Assembly (NCBI RefSeq): GCF_013282725.1
Contig: NZ_CP054043.1
Coordinates: 3,286,001 to 3,350,000 of the forward strand
Reading direction: 5' to 3'
DNA from: Yersinia mollaretii ATCC 43969
Lineage (GTDB): Bacteria; Pseudomonadota; Gammaproteobacteria; Enterobacterales; Enterobacteriaceae
Length of the DNA: 64,000 nucleotides
Position 1 is the first letter of the stretch; the number at the start of each line of letters is the position of its first letter. The notes below the pieces were generated by a model, which was not told where the DNA came from, did no database searches, and saw only the letters and a list, made by a program, of their open reading frames with translations. Positions 47,924-57,961 of the stretch are shown piece after piece. The position numbers and the translations under genes were made by a program.

Positions 47924-48347
47924 AGCGATGCCCGTCCTGTTTGAATGGTTGGGAACATAAAATAGTAGTAGTGCTTTATTGGGTTAAAATTTTGAAACTA
48001 CTACCTTATTGTTATGGTCGCGTCTCCTCTAAAGGTCAAGTAAGCTCTAACCGCCGATTTGCCACCTATAGAACAATAAATAACCATTATTCGGTAATTA
48101 AAGCTATTTTTTATTTCATTGTCAGTGTTTTATATATGATTAGTTGCACTTATCTATTTGAATATCTCGTTATTTTATTGTATTCAAATCTGCGTAAATT
48201 TTTAGGTTTTCAGTTTGACAGTTATTGATGATAATTTGTACAGATGAGTTTGGGTATCGGGCTAATTTGTGTAAATATTTCGCCAGTGCAAACCAATTGA
48301 TTTACACTAAGTTAACTCACTATTTTGTTGCTAAAGGGATTTCATCC
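47924..48347. other. yeaG/mipA divergent intergenic region
   Basis: This 424-base AT-rich region has no supported gene. A 95-codon forward frame (47941-48228) lacks a ribosome site and homology, and the upstream frame extension of mipA is non-coding. It should contain the yeaG and mipA promoters; I could not place hexamers with confidence. Confidence 0.65.
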
Positions 48348-49118
48348 GTGAAAAAGAGTTTTATAAAAACGAAACAAATTAAAACGCTGGCTGCATTGGC
48401 CGTGGCTACGGCTGTCTGTATGCCGACAGCAATGGCGGGAACCTGGTCTCTGGGGGCTTCCGCATTAGTCAGTCCAGATCCGTATCGTGGCAAAAATGAC
48501 CGCGTCTATCCAGTCCCGATCATCTCTTACGAGAGTGATAACTTCTACTTCCGCACCTTGGCGGCGGGTTATTATTTGTGGAAGGATGACAGCAATCGCC
48601 TGTCAATTGATGCCTATTATCTCCCGCTGCATTTTAAACCGGGTGACAGTGATGATCACCAGATGCAGCAGTTGGACAAACGTCGCAGTACCATGATGGC
48701 AGGGATGTCATATTCTCATATTGAGGATTGGGGTACGTTGCGTGCGATGTTCTCGGGTGATGTGCTGGATAACAGCGGCGGCTTTATCGGTGATCTCGCC
48801 TATCTTTACCGCTATAGCGTTGATAGCTGGACTCTGACGCCCGGCGTGGGTGTGAGCTGGAACAGCGGCGATCAAAATAGCTACTACTATGGCGTCAGCA
48901 GCAGAGAGTCTGCCCGTAGTGGTTTGGCGCAATACAACCCGAGCGATAGCTGGGCACCGTATCTGGAATTATCCGCTAACTACAACATCAATCCTAATTG
49001 GAATGCTTTCTTTACTGGCCGTTATATTCGTTTAGCGAATGAAGTAAAAAATAGCCCAATGGTCGATGCCTCATATAGTGGCGTGTTATGGACTGGCGTG
49101 ACCTATACCTTCCGCTAA
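48348..49118 (+). CDS. mipA: MltA-interacting protein MipA (OmpV family)
   Basis: This outer-membrane beta-barrel protein of 256 residues is proposed to scaffold the murein hydrolase MltA and synthase PBP1b. A signal peptide (about residues 1-30, ending PTAMA) is followed by alternating strands with conserved VYPVPIISYES, RRSTMMAGMSYSH, GVSSRESARSGLAQYNPSDSWAPYLELS and a C-terminal aromatic (TYTFR). The frame is open 41 codons upstream, but GTG 48348 with AAAGGGAT in front starts a proper signal peptide. Confidence 0.9.
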   Translation: MKKSFIKTKQIKTLAALAVATAVCMPTAMAGTWSLGASALVSPDPYRGKNDRVYPVPIISYESDNFYFRTLAAGYYLWKDDSNRLSIDAYYLPLHFKPGDSDDHQMQQLDKRRSTMMAGMSYSHIEDWGTLRAMFSGDVLDNSGGFIGDLAYLYRYSVDSWTLTPGVGVSWNSGDQNSYYYGVSSRESARSGLAQYNPSDSWAPYLELSANYNINPNWNAFFTGRYIRLANEVKNSPMVDASYSGVLWTGVTYTFR

Positions 49119-49148
49119 TTTATCGCACACGATAGATGAGCAATAAAA

Positions 49149-49174
49149 AATGGGGCATAACGCCCCATTTTTGT
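49149..49174. terminator. Terminator between mipA and yeaD
   Basis: ATGGGGC (49150-49156), loop ATAAC and GCCCCAT (49162-49168) are followed by TTTTTG; AAAAAA precedes. It can serve both convergent genes. Confidence 0.88.
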
Positions 49175-49215
49175 GTCTGTCAGTGAATGTCTCTGGTCAG
49201 CTAATCATATAGTTA

Positions 49216-50091
49216 TCAGGCATTTTTGCGGCTGCGGATGGTCATGGCGAGACGCGCAGGTGCATCAGTGGTCGCAACCAAAGGCTTATTCACGCGCGCT
49301 GTCTCCACGCAAACCATCGTTTTATAGCCATCATTTGGCATATCAGTCATGCTGCTAGAGAGCTCAGCACCGGGATTCCAAGCCACTACATCACTTTGGT
49401 GATGATGATGCACTTCAATGGTGCGTTTCAGCGCGGCATCTTTAATCAGGCTGTAAGCTTCTGGCTGTGTGTAGATGCGGTCAGTTTGCCCATCAAACAC
49501 CAAATCACCTTGCTGTTTCGCATCGGCAATTTTCAGTACTTTATCGAGATATGTCTCACCCAATCCGCTGATCTTAATCTGGCTGATGTCGCCAATCTGG
49601 AAGTAGGTATGTAATGCCGCGACCGCTTGGTAATCACCGTGTGATTCCAACTCCATTTCACACTCATCACCCAGCTTAAAGCGGGCGATCAAAGTGAATG
49701 GATGTGGCCAGAATTTACGTGAAGCATCACTGTCTTCCAGAGTGAAGGTCAAAATCACCCCATTTTCATTCTCATCATGGGCACTGAGAGTCCATGGCAG
49801 GAGACGTGCAAAGCCGTGTGATGGCTGTGCAGATGGGCCAAACCATGGCCAGCAAATTGGCACGCCACCACGAATAGCGACACCCTCTTGAAATGGTGTG
49901 TTATTGCTCAACCAAATGACAGGCTGTTCACCACTCGGTTGATAGGCCAATAAGTGTGCGCCCTGCAAGCTCACTGCCGCACGCACTTTTGGATGGGAAA
50001 CCACCACGATCGGTAATTCATCCAACTGGCGCTGGCTGATGTAAGGGGAAATTTGTTCAACAACAGGTAGGGTGAATACTTTCTCGTTCAT
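49216..50091 (-). CDS. yeaD: D-hexose-6-phosphate mutarotase YeaD
   Basis: This 291-residue enzyme of the aldose-1-epimerase-like family interconverts alpha and beta anomers of glucose-6-phosphate. Family motifs are RGGVPICWPWFGPS near residues 74-87, HGFARLLPW near 92-100 and the His and Glu regions in LHTYFQIGDI and VHHHHQSDVVAWNPG. It is placed next to gapA as in E. coli, but an ERIC element and higBA now lie between them. Confidence 0.92.
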   Translation of the reverse strand: MNEKVFTLPVVEQISPYISQRQLDELPIVVVSHPKVRAAVSLQGAHLLAYQPSGEQPVIWLSNNTPFQEGVAIRGGVPICWPWFGPSAQPSHGFARLLPWTLSAHDENENGVILTFTLEDSDASRKFWPHPFTLIARFKLGDECEMELESHGDYQAVAALHTYFQIGDISQIKISGLGETYLDKVLKIADAKQQGDLVFDGQTDRIYTQPEAYSLIKDAALKRTIEVHHHHQSDVVAWNPGAELSSSMTDMPNDGYKTMVCVETARVNKPLVATTDAPARLAMTIRSRKNA

Positions 50092-50230
50092 TCGTTTGGC
50101 CTTATCGGAAAGGGAGCTTGAGATTCATTGAACTTCAGTCTTTCGATAATATCACAGGCTTTAAATCTTGCAGCAAGCGCAGGGGGGTGTTGTGGTGAAT
50201 CATTGATATTGCGCAATTTAATTCCCTGCG

Positions 50231-50420
50231 TTCTTGAAGCCGCAGGGTTGTTAGCTGCACTCACTACTCGGCCCATCCATGGGCCTCGCCTCTGCGAGGC
50301 CGCTGCAAGCAGCGTTCAAATCTGCTCCCGACAGATTTGTCACTCGAATCACTTACCTGGGTAAGTTCATCGGACTTATTCGTTTGCTGCCTACCTGCGA
50401 CTCCAATAACTTTGGGAATA
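50231..50420. repeat. ERIC element carrying a structured insertion
   Basis: The left arm (50231-50274, CTTGAAGCCGCAGGGTTGTTA, then GCTGCACTCACTACTCGGCCC) and the right arm (50349-50420, TCACTTACCTGGGTAAG, then GTTTGCTGCCTACCTGCGAC) match an ERIC repeat. About 74 bases in between are extra, interrupting the core CCCC-AGTCACTTAC. The insertion holds two perfect hairpins: GGCCTCGC/GCGAGGCC and AAATCTG/CAGATTT. It lies in the otherwise gene-free spacer 50092-50452. Confidence 0.75.
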
Positions 50421-50452
50421 TCTGCATTCTTGAAGTCACGGTTGTGATTCAG

Positions 50453-50824
50453 CTATTTCAGTCGCATGGGTCTTATTAGGCTCTCTGCTGGGATGCCGTA
50501 CAGGCTATGCAGTTTCCAAATCATCGGCAGAGTGAGGCTACGTTTGCGGTTGAGTATTTCATAGACGCGATTACTTCTGCCGATGGCAGGCATCAGATCT
50601 TTTGCTGTCAGACCTGATTGCTCCATACGAAATTTAATGGCTTCAATGGGGTCGGGAAGATCGACAGGAAAGTGCTTTTTTTCGTAGGCTTCAATTAAGA
50701 CAATCATCACCTCAAAAAAATCACCTTCAGGGGTATTGGGTTCTGGCTCATTATCAAACAATGGGGATACAGCGTTGAGCGCTGCTCGATAATCTTCTTC
50801 ATTGCGGATTGGCCGGATATTCAT
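50453..50824 (-). CDS. higA: HigA-family antitoxin
   Basis: This 123-residue antitoxin has an N-terminal region with acidic, Pro-rich segments (DNEPEPNTPEGD) and a C-terminal helix-turn-helix domain (GLTAKDLMPAIGRSNRVYEILNRKRSLTLPMI, residues about 72-104). It should neutralise HigB and repress the operon. ATG 50824, with GGAG six bases upstream, is inside the end of higB. The toxin comes first, as is typical of higBA. Confidence 0.88.
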   Translation of the reverse strand: MNIRPIRNEEDYRAALNAVSPLFDNEPEPNTPEGDFFEVMIVLIEAYEKKHFPVDLPDPIEAIKFRMEQSGLTAKDLMPAIGRSNRVYEILNRKRSLTLPMIWKLHSLYGIPAESLIRPMRLK

Positions 50825-50827
50825 CAC

Positions 50828-51130
50828 TTACTCCATCTCAACATGGTTTGCATCCACGGCATCATACTGTTTATGCGAACCAATAAATTTTATGTATACC
50901 GCGCCAAAACGATAAGCAATGGCGGTAATCATCCGATAATCATTTCCTTTGATGTTAAACACTACCCGGCGGCTTTTAAGGATGTTTGCGCTGCGAAACT
51001 GGGCTTTTATGTCATTAGGGGTAGCCCACTGAGCATGTTTAACCTCATCAATCCAGGCTTTTAGCGGCTGTTCTGTCTCAGGATGCTTAGCCCAGAAAGT
51101 CGTTAAGGTACTGATGGCGATGATTTTCAT
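50828..51130 (-). CDS. higB: HigB-family mRNA interferase toxin
   Basis: This 100-residue RelE-fold toxin of the HigB_toxin type cleaves mRNA on the ribosome. The family pattern is intact: KIIAISTLTTFWAKHPETEQ at the N-terminus, then WATPNDIKAQFRSANILKSRRVVFNIKGNDYRMI and FIGSHKQYD. The frame can extend 12 codons upstream to a TTG at 51166, but that region carries an operator; ATG 51130 gives the family start. No strong ribosome site is seen. It overlaps the antitoxin ribosome site. Confidence 0.88.
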   Translation of the reverse strand: MKIIAISTLTTFWAKHPETEQPLKAWIDEVKHAQWATPNDIKAQFRSANILKSRRVVFNIKGNDYRMITAIAYRFGAVYIKFIGSHKQYDAVDANHVEME

Positions 51131-51142
51131 AATTGTGATGGT

Positions 51143-51189
51143 AGTCCCCATATGGGACTGATGCAAGCTAAATATCCCGCAATGGGACT
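51143..51189. promoter_or_regulatory. Tandem operator of higBA
   Basis: Two related palindromes lie 30 bases apart upstream of higB: AGTCCCCATATGGGACT (51143-51159) and TATCCCGCAATGGGACT (51173-51189). They share the ATGGGACT half. The arrangement fits autorepression by HigA or the HigBA complex. Confidence 0.75.
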
Positions 51190-51354
51190 TTGAGGCGCAT
51201 CTGTCCGTAGATGTCAGTTTATGTCGTGGTGCTGTCCGGGGGTATTACTACGGTACTGATGCGGGATGTGCCAGTAGAAAACGACATAAATGCGAAGCGT
51301 CTCGTAACTTAATGACAGTACTGAGGGGGAGGGAGGCCGCTAGTTGCGAAAAGT

Positions 51355-51380
51355 AAAAAAGCCACCCGGAGGTGGCTTTT
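51355..51380 (-). terminator. Terminator of gapA
   Basis: On the reverse strand GCCACC, a TCCG loop and GGTGGC are followed by TTTTTTAC. It lies about 25 bases after the gapA stop. Confidence 0.9.
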
Positions 51381-51402
51381 GGCAGAACTCGACATCAATC
51401 CA

Positions 51403-52745
<1,343 letters not shown>

Positions 52746-53159
52746 ATGGCTAAAGAACTGAACCCTACAGAAAATATAGAGAAACTCTCCGATATTCAGC
52801 GACATGTCACCCAACAGCGAGGGACCGAAGCCCCTTTTAGCGGCAAATTGCTGCATAATAAGCGTGAGGGTGTCTACCAGTGCTTATGTTGCCACCAGCC
52901 ACTTTTTATCTCAGAAGCCAAGTTCGACTCTGGCTGTGGTTGGCCGAGTTTTGATCAACCGCTTGATGCTGACTCTATCCGCTATATTGATGATTATTCA
53001 CATAATATGCACCGCGTAGAGATTCGTTGCGGCCATTGCGATGCGCACTTAGGGCATGTTTTCCCTGATGGTCCACAGCCTACGGGGGAGCGCTATTGCG
53101 TGAACTCAGCATCACTGAATTTTGTTGATGATCAAAATGGCGAGCAAACGGCGGGTTAA
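52746..53159 (+). CDS. msrB: Peptide-methionine (R)-S-oxide reductase MsrB
   Basis: This 137-residue repair enzyme reduces Met-R-sulfoxide. The structural zinc site is formed by CLCC (about residues 46-49) and CGHC (about 95-98). The catalytic Cys is in [11 protein letters not shown] near 117-127. The frame opens earlier at 52689, but the family start MAKELNPTE is at 52746. It is divergent from gapA and upstream of yeaC, as in E. coli. Confidence 0.95.
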   Translation: MAKELNPTENIEKLSDIQRHVTQQRGTEAPFSGKLLHNKREGVYQCLCCHQPLFISEAKFDSGCGWPSFDQPLDADSIRYIDDYSHNMHRVEIRCGHCDAHLGHVFPDGPQPTGERYCVNSASLNFVDDQNGEQTAG

Positions 53160-53233
53160 ATAGTCGCTGATGCTGTCATTTTGTGTAAGTAAAATCGATT
53201 CAGCTTATTATTCATTTAGCTAAGGATGCTCTG

Positions 53234-53506
53234 ATGGAGCTTGAAGACCTGATTTCAGTGATGACACCCGAGATTTACCAGCGTTTAGCTCAAGCTGTTG
53301 AGTTGGGTAAATGGCCGGATGGCGTGGCGCTGACACCGGAGCAGAAAGAGAACAGTCTGCAAATGGTCATGTTATGGCAAGCGCGTCACAACGAGGATGC
53401 TCAGCATATGAGTATCGGCACGGATGGCCAGATAGTGATGAAAACCAAGCAAGAGCTAAAGCAACAGTTTAGCCAGCCGACGTTAGTCAAACTGAAACCA
53501 GAGTAG
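53234..53506 (+). CDS. yeaC: YeaC family protein (DUF1315)
   Basis: This 90-residue acidic, soluble protein of the DUF1315 (YeaC) family has conserved TPEIYQRLAQAVELGKWPDG near the N-terminus. The function is unknown. It is 74 bases after msrB, the same neighbour as in E. coli. TAAGGATGCTCTG precedes the ATG. Confidence 0.92.
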   Translation: MELEDLISVMTPEIYQRLAQAVELGKWPDGVALTPEQKENSLQMVMLWQARHNEDAQHMSIGTDGQIVMKTKQELKQQFSQPTLVKLKPE

Positions 53507-53552
53507 GGCATTGCGGGCAAGATTATTGTTATGCGTAATACCTGCGCTAACT

Positions 53553-53575
53553 AACGGAGCCACTGTGGCTCCGTT
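53553..53575. terminator. Terminator between yeaC and pncA
   Basis: AACGGAGCCA and TGGCTCCGTT form a perfect 10-bp stem with a 3-base loop, at the junction of convergent genes. The T-tract is weak on both strands. Confidence 0.7.
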
Positions 53576-53597
53576 ACTGTTTATACCGGAGAGTGGG

Positions 53598-54248
53598 TTA
53601 TCCACGATCTGGATGAATCTCAGCAAGAAATTGTGCCAGCGTTTGCACATTTGCTCCCGCCTCCTTCATGGCATCAAGCGCTTGCAGGCTGTCTTGCGGT
53701 TGTAAGTTGACGCCGCGACAACCGTCACTGATGACGGTCGTTTGATAACCTAAAGCTAATGCATCCAACACGCTGTATTTCACGCAGTAATCCGTTGCCA
53801 GCCCCATAATAAATAATCGATCTATTCCATGCTGTTGTAGCCAATCATCCAACGGCGTTTTGGCCCGCCGGCCATTATCAAAAAAAGCACTGTAACTGTC
53901 GATGTCAGGATCTTGCCCCTTGCGGAAGGTGGTGACAATCGCGTCTTGCTGTAATTGCGGATGCCAATCGGCTCCTGACGAATTCTGTACGCAATGCACG
54001 GGCCACCATACCTGTGGTAACCCATTTAGGTTCCCAATGGTCCCCGGTTCCGCATTCGAATTAACCGCAAAACTGCGGTGTTCGGCAGGGTGCCAATCTT
54101 GGCTGGCGATGACCGGTATTTGTTGGTTGAGGCAAGCATCGATGGCTTGATTCGCAATGGCAATTACGTGATCGCCCTCCGTCACTGCCAGCGCGCCGCC
54201 GGGACAGAAATCATTTTGCAGGTCAATTAAAAGTAAGGCTGTGCTCAT
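53598..54248 (-). CDS. pncA: Nicotinamidase PncA
   Basis: This 216-residue amidohydrolase converts nicotinamide to nicotinate for NAD salvage. The catalytic triad is visible: Asp in LLIDLQNDF (D9), a Lys in FRKGQDPDIDSYS (about 110), and Cys in GLATDYCVKYSVLDAL (about C155). Metal ligands DWHPAEH are near 51-57. GGAGCATCA precedes the ATG. It is 15 bases after ansA and probably cotranscribed. Confidence 0.95.
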   Translation of the reverse strand: MSTALLLIDLQNDFCPGGALAVTEGDHVIAIANQAIDACLNQQIPVIASQDWHPAEHRSFAVNSNAEPGTIGNLNGLPQVWWPVHCVQNSSGADWHPQLQQDAIVTTFRKGQDPDIDSYSAFFDNGRRAKTPLDDWLQQHGIDRLFIMGLATDYCVKYSVLDALALGYQTTVISDGCRGVNLQPQDSLQALDAMKEAGANVQTLAQFLAEIHPDRG

Positions 54249-54263
54249 TGATGCTCCGCAGGA

Positions 54264-55280
54264 TCACTTGGTGTCGGTTAATTCCCCACGCAGGTTTTGT
54301 TGCATCAACCGGCGAATGTCTTCAGGGGCGAGAGATTGACTCAACAAATAATGCAGCTTGGTCAGTGCCGCTTCAACTGTCATGTCAAAGCCACTGATCA
54401 CCCCAGCATGAGCCAATGCATTACCGGTTGCATAGCCTTCCATATTGACACTGCCAGAAATGCACTGGGTGAGATTGATCACTACAATACCGCGCTCGCT
54501 GGCATTTTTTAACTCGTTTAGTAATTCCGCTTTTTGCGGCGCATTCCCCACACCATAAGAGCGTAAAATTAGGGCTTTTACGGGTTGCAAAAGGAAGTTA
54601 CGCACCACCGCACCGGATATGCCAGGGTAGATAGTGACCACGCCAATAGGTTGAGGTGTGATGTTATGGACGATTAATGGCCCGTTATTGACCGGCGATT
54701 CAACTGAGGCTATTCGGCGAATGTGGATCCCTGCTTTGAGCAGGACGGAGAGATTGGGTGAGGCAAAAGCATCAAAGCCATCAGCATGGGCTTTGGTGGT
54801 GCGGTTGCCACGAAATAGCTTGTTATTAAAGAACAAACTGACTTCATTCACCGGATGGTTGGCGGCCAGATAGAGCGCATTCAGCAAGTTCGTTTGCCCG
54901 TCAGAGCGCAGCTCCGCCAAGGGAATTTGGGAGCCAGTGACGATCACCGGCTTGGACAAATTTTCCAGCATAAAGGAGAGCGCCGAGGCCGTAAAAGCCA
55001 TGGTGTCAGTGCCATGCAAAATAACAAAACCATCGTATAAGTCGTAGTTTTGCTGAATATCATTGGCGATATGCTGCCAGTCTTCCGGCGTCATATCGGA
55101 GGAATCAATTAATGGCGCATATTCATGGATAGTAAAGTCTGGCATTTCAGGCCGATGGAACTCAGGCATTAGGGCGAGCTGGCGTTGCAGGTGACCAGAG
55201 ACCGGAATGTATCCATTTTCCGAGCGTTGCATACCAATAGTACCGCCCGTGTAGGCAACATAAATAGATTTCTTCTGCAT
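54264..55280 (-). CDS. ansA: Cytoplasmic L-asparaginase I
   Basis: This 338-residue type I asparaginase has the first catalytic Thr in AYTGGTIGMQ (residues 8-17) and the second motif HGTDTMAFTASAL (about 89-101). There is no signal peptide, consistent with the low-affinity cytoplasmic enzyme. Two in-frame ATGs (55286 and 55280) precede the family start MQKKSIYVAY; 55280 was chosen by homology, although AGGT fits 55286 better. It precedes pncA and follows sppA, as in E. coli. Confidence 0.93.
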   Translation of the reverse strand: MQKKSIYVAYTGGTIGMQRSENGYIPVSGHLQRQLALMPEFHRPEMPDFTIHEYAPLIDSSDMTPEDWQHIANDIQQNYDLYDGFVILHGTDTMAFTASALSFMLENLSKPVIVTGSQIPLAELRSDGQTNLLNALYLAANHPVNEVSLFFNNKLFRGNRTTKAHADGFDAFASPNLSVLLKAGIHIRRIASVESPVNNGPLIVHNITPQPIGVVTIYPGISGAVVRNFLLQPVKALILRSYGVGNAPQKAELLNELKNASERGIVVINLTQCISGSVNMEGYATGNALAHAGVISGFDMTVEAALTKLHYLLSQSLAPEDIRRLMQQNLRGELTDTK

Positions 55281-55347
55281 GAGCATTTAGACCTGAAAGA
55301 GTACTGAATGAGATGGAGGGATTATAGGGAGACTGACGAGGAAAAAA

Positions 55348-55367
55348 AGCCCGACAGATGCCGGGCT
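55348..55367 (-). terminator. Terminator of sppA
   Basis: On the reverse strand AGCCCG and CGGGCT form a stem with an 8-base loop followed by TTTTTTTCC, 30 bases after the sppA stop. Confidence 0.88.
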
Positions 55368-55396
55368 GGGTATTTATCTCTGATTTAATGCGTTAA

Positions 55397-57247
55397 CTAG
55401 CGCACATCACCGCAGGTGAGGCATAACGCATAGCGGTTCTGTGGGTCATTCAGCGTATTGAGTAAGCTTGGCTGCTCTTTAATAGCCTGTGCCATGATGG
55501 ATATCGGTGCAGGCAACCATGCCTGAATAGCCGCAGGCAACATCGCCTGTACTGACGCACTCATTTGACCGAAGATCAAATCACTGAGGCTAGGTTCATC
55601 AATAAACCAATTCAGTTGCCACGTTTTCAACTGTGCCAGTTCGGCCACTTTTTTCACGGCATCATCAAAATCACCTAACTGATCCACCAAACCATTATTT
55701 TTGGCGTCAAAACCAATCCACACATGGCCTTGAGCAATTTGATCCACTTGCTCTGGTGTTTTGTGGCGCGAGGTTGCGACCAGGTCAACAAAGGTCTTGT
55801 AGCCATTTTCGATATTGATTTGCATCATCTGAGAGAACTCAGATGGCAAATCTTTGGTAATCGAAATATCCGCCAGCGGTGAAGTCGCAACACCATCCGT
55901 ATGGACACCGATGCTTTCGAGTGAATTTTGGAAAGTATTAATCACACCGAAAATACCAATTGAGCCAGTGAGTGTGCTCGGGCTGGCGACAATGTAGTTA
56001 GCGGGCGTTGAGATCCAGTATCCACCAGAAGCGGCCATGCCACCCATTGACACCACCAATGGCTTTTTAGCCGCACGTAAGGCCGATAACTCAGAACGAA
56101 TCAGCTCAGAGGCGCTTACGCTGCCCCCTGGGCTGTTAACACGCAAGATAACAGCTTTGATTTTCGGGTCCAGTCGCGCCTGACGAATTTGTGCCGCCAA
56201 TGTATCGCCACCTACATTTCCTGGCGTCTGTGGACCATCCATAATGGCACCATTAGCGAAGATAACGGCTATCTGCTCGCCTTGTTGTGGTGTCGGTGTT
56301 GGTTGATAATCATAAATACTGATGTAATTGAAGTTGTTACTCTTTTTATCCCAACCAAAGGTTTTGATCAGTTCACTCTCCATGTCGGGACGTGAAGCCA
56401 ATTGATCGACCAGTTTATTGTCCAGCGCATATTTAGCCGTTGAACCTCCAGCAGTTTGCAACCCGCTGATCACGCCAGCGGCACCGGGGAAGAGTTGCTC
56501 AGGCGTTAACTGCCGATTAGCCGCAACCGCAGTAAGATAATTTTGCCATAACCCACCAATCCAACGGCTGTCAGCTTCACGGGCCGCCGGTGACATATCA
56601 TCGCGAATCATTGGCTCCACCGCAGACTTAAAGGTACCGACGCGGAAGATATTGGTGGTGACTTTGAGTTTTTCTAGCAAGGATTTGTAATAGAGGTTAT
56701 TGCTGGCAAAACCATGCAGGTCAACAGCACCTTGTGGCGACAGGTAAATTTTATTGGCGAAGCTAGCTAAATAGTATTGGTTTTGATTATAGCTGTCGCC
56801 AATTGCGTAAATAGGTTTGCCACTGTCACGGAATTCCCGCAGTGCTTTGCCGATATACTGCAAAGAGGGCTGGTCAGCGCCCGTAAAGTCACTCAGAGAC
56901 AGCACCATACCATTAATATTATTATCGGTTTTGGCGAGACGAATGGTTTCTACCACATCGAACAGGGAGTTTTCTTGTAATCGATTACTGGATGCACCTA
57001 ATAACTCGCGGCCCCATTGGCGCAACTTATTATTCACCGCCGGCTGATCAACGACCACGCCACTTAAATTAACTAATAATGCACCTTTTACCGGCTCTAC
57101 CGGCTTCGTTTGGAACTGTAAGTAAACACCAACACCGACCAAAATTAACAATATAAGAAAAAGATTCAGAATAAACTCTCTAACAAAATTCAATAGACGC
57201 CAGGTCCACTTGAAAAAGCCAGAAAAAATTCGCCACAAAGTGTGCAT
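55397..57247 (-). CDS. sppA: Signal peptide peptidase A (protease IV)
   Basis: This 616-residue inner-membrane serine protease clears cleaved signal peptides. It has one N-terminal membrane anchor (about residues 20-45) and two tandem ClpP-like S49 domains in the periplasm. The catalytic Lys is in FRVGTFKSAVEPM (about K207) and the Ser in MGGMAASGGYW (about S405). GGAGATAAC precedes ATG 57247, eight codons inside the open frame. Confidence 0.94.
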   Translation of the reverse strand: MHTLWRIFSGFFKWTWRLLNFVREFILNLFLILLILVGVGVYLQFQTKPVEPVKGALLVNLSGVVVDQPAVNNKLRQWGRELLGASSNRLQENSLFDVVETIRLAKTDNNINGMVLSLSDFTGADQPSLQYIGKALREFRDSGKPIYAIGDSYNQNQYYLASFANKIYLSPQGAVDLHGFASNNLYYKSLLEKLKVTTNIFRVGTFKSAVEPMIRDDMSPAAREADSRWIGGLWQNYLTAVAANRQLTPEQLFPGAAGVISGLQTAGGSTAKYALDNKLVDQLASRPDMESELIKTFGWDKKSNNFNYISIYDYQPTPTPQQGEQIAVIFANGAIMDGPQTPGNVGGDTLAAQIRQARLDPKIKAVILRVNSPGGSVSASELIRSELSALRAAKKPLVVSMGGMAASGGYWISTPANYIVASPSTLTGSIGIFGVINTFQNSLESIGVHTDGVATSPLADISITKDLPSEFSQMMQINIENGYKTFVDLVATSRHKTPEQVDQIAQGHVWIGFDAKNNGLVDQLGDFDDAVKKVAELAQLKTWQLNWFIDEPSLSDLIFGQMSASVQAMLPAAIQAWLPAPISIMAQAIKEQPSLLNTLNDPQNRYALCLTCGDVR

Positions 57248-57379
57248 GTTATCTCCAACAAAATCGCGCAAGTACGGCTATCCTAATGACCTGACGAACA
57301 AAAGTCAGCTTTAAATCACAGAGAAACCTAGCCTATAGACCAACACTGGTAACAAAACGACAACTTATGCTACCGTGCT

Positions 57380-57398
57380 GAAAATGAAAATCGTTATC
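57380..57398. promoter_or_regulatory. Fur-like box upstream of ydjA
   Basis: The 19-mer GAAAATGAAAATCGTTATC matches 16 of 19 positions of the Fur consensus, as good a count as the yfeA site. It lies only 12 bases before the ydjA start, directly ahead of AGGAG. Iron control of ydjA is not known to me; motif evidence only. Confidence 0.55.
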
Positions 57399-57409
57399 AG
57401 GAGAAAATG

Positions 57410-57961
57410 ATGGATGCGTTGGAACTATTACTTAACCGCCGCTCGGCGTCCCGCTTAACCACTCCAGCCCCAGCAGGCGAGGCATTGGACCATATTATCC
57501 ATGCGGGTATGCGTGCCCCGGACCATGGCACATTACAGCCGTGGCGCTTTGTTTTAATCGAAAATGACGGTTTGGAACGTTTTAGTCAATTGTTACAAAA
57601 AGCCGCTCAACACGACGGTGCAGATGAGGCGGTTTTGGCGAAAGCGAAGCAGGCACCATTTCGCGCACCTTTAATTATAACCGTGATTGCGCATGTTACT
57701 GAAAATCCGAAAGTGCCTAATTGGGAGCAGGTAGTCTCTGCGGGTTGTGCGGTACAAGCCATGCAGATGGCGGCTCTGGCGCAGGGTTACAATGGCATCT
57801 GGCGTACTGGCTCTTGGACCTATCATCCGGTAGTTCGTCAGGGTTTTGCCTGCCGTGAACAAGATGAAATCGTGGGTTTCCTCTATCTCGGTACACCACA
57901 ATTAAAATCCGCGACGAAAGTGACGCCACCGGACTACAGCACTTTTGTTCGTCACTTCTGA
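57410..57961 (+). CDS. ydjA: Nitroreductase-family flavoprotein YdjA
   Basis: This 183-residue FMN-dependent oxidoreductase is one of the smallest nitroreductase-fold proteins. FMN-binding segments are [12 protein letters not shown] near the N-terminus, [16 protein letters not shown] near 35-50 and [11 protein letters not shown] near 123-133. The physiological substrate is unknown. AGGAG is six bases before ATG 57410 and three before the preceding ATG. It is upstream of selD and topB, as in E. coli. Confidence 0.92.
   Translation: MDALELLLNRRSASRLTTPAPAGEALDHIIHAGMRAPDHGTLQPWRFVLIENDGLERFSQLLQKAAQHDGADEAVLAKAKQAPFRAPLIITVIAHVTENPKVPNWEQVVSAGCAVQAMQMAALAQGYNGIWRTGSWTYHPVVRQGFACREQDEIVGFLYLGTPQLKSATKVTPPDYSTFVRHF

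Noticed and set aside
47941..48228. 95-codon frame between yeaG and mipA
   Set aside because: AT-rich promoter region; no ribosome site or homology.
48225..48347. 41-residue N-terminal extension of MipA
   Set aside because: It would bury the signal peptide; GTG 48348 has a proper ribosome site.
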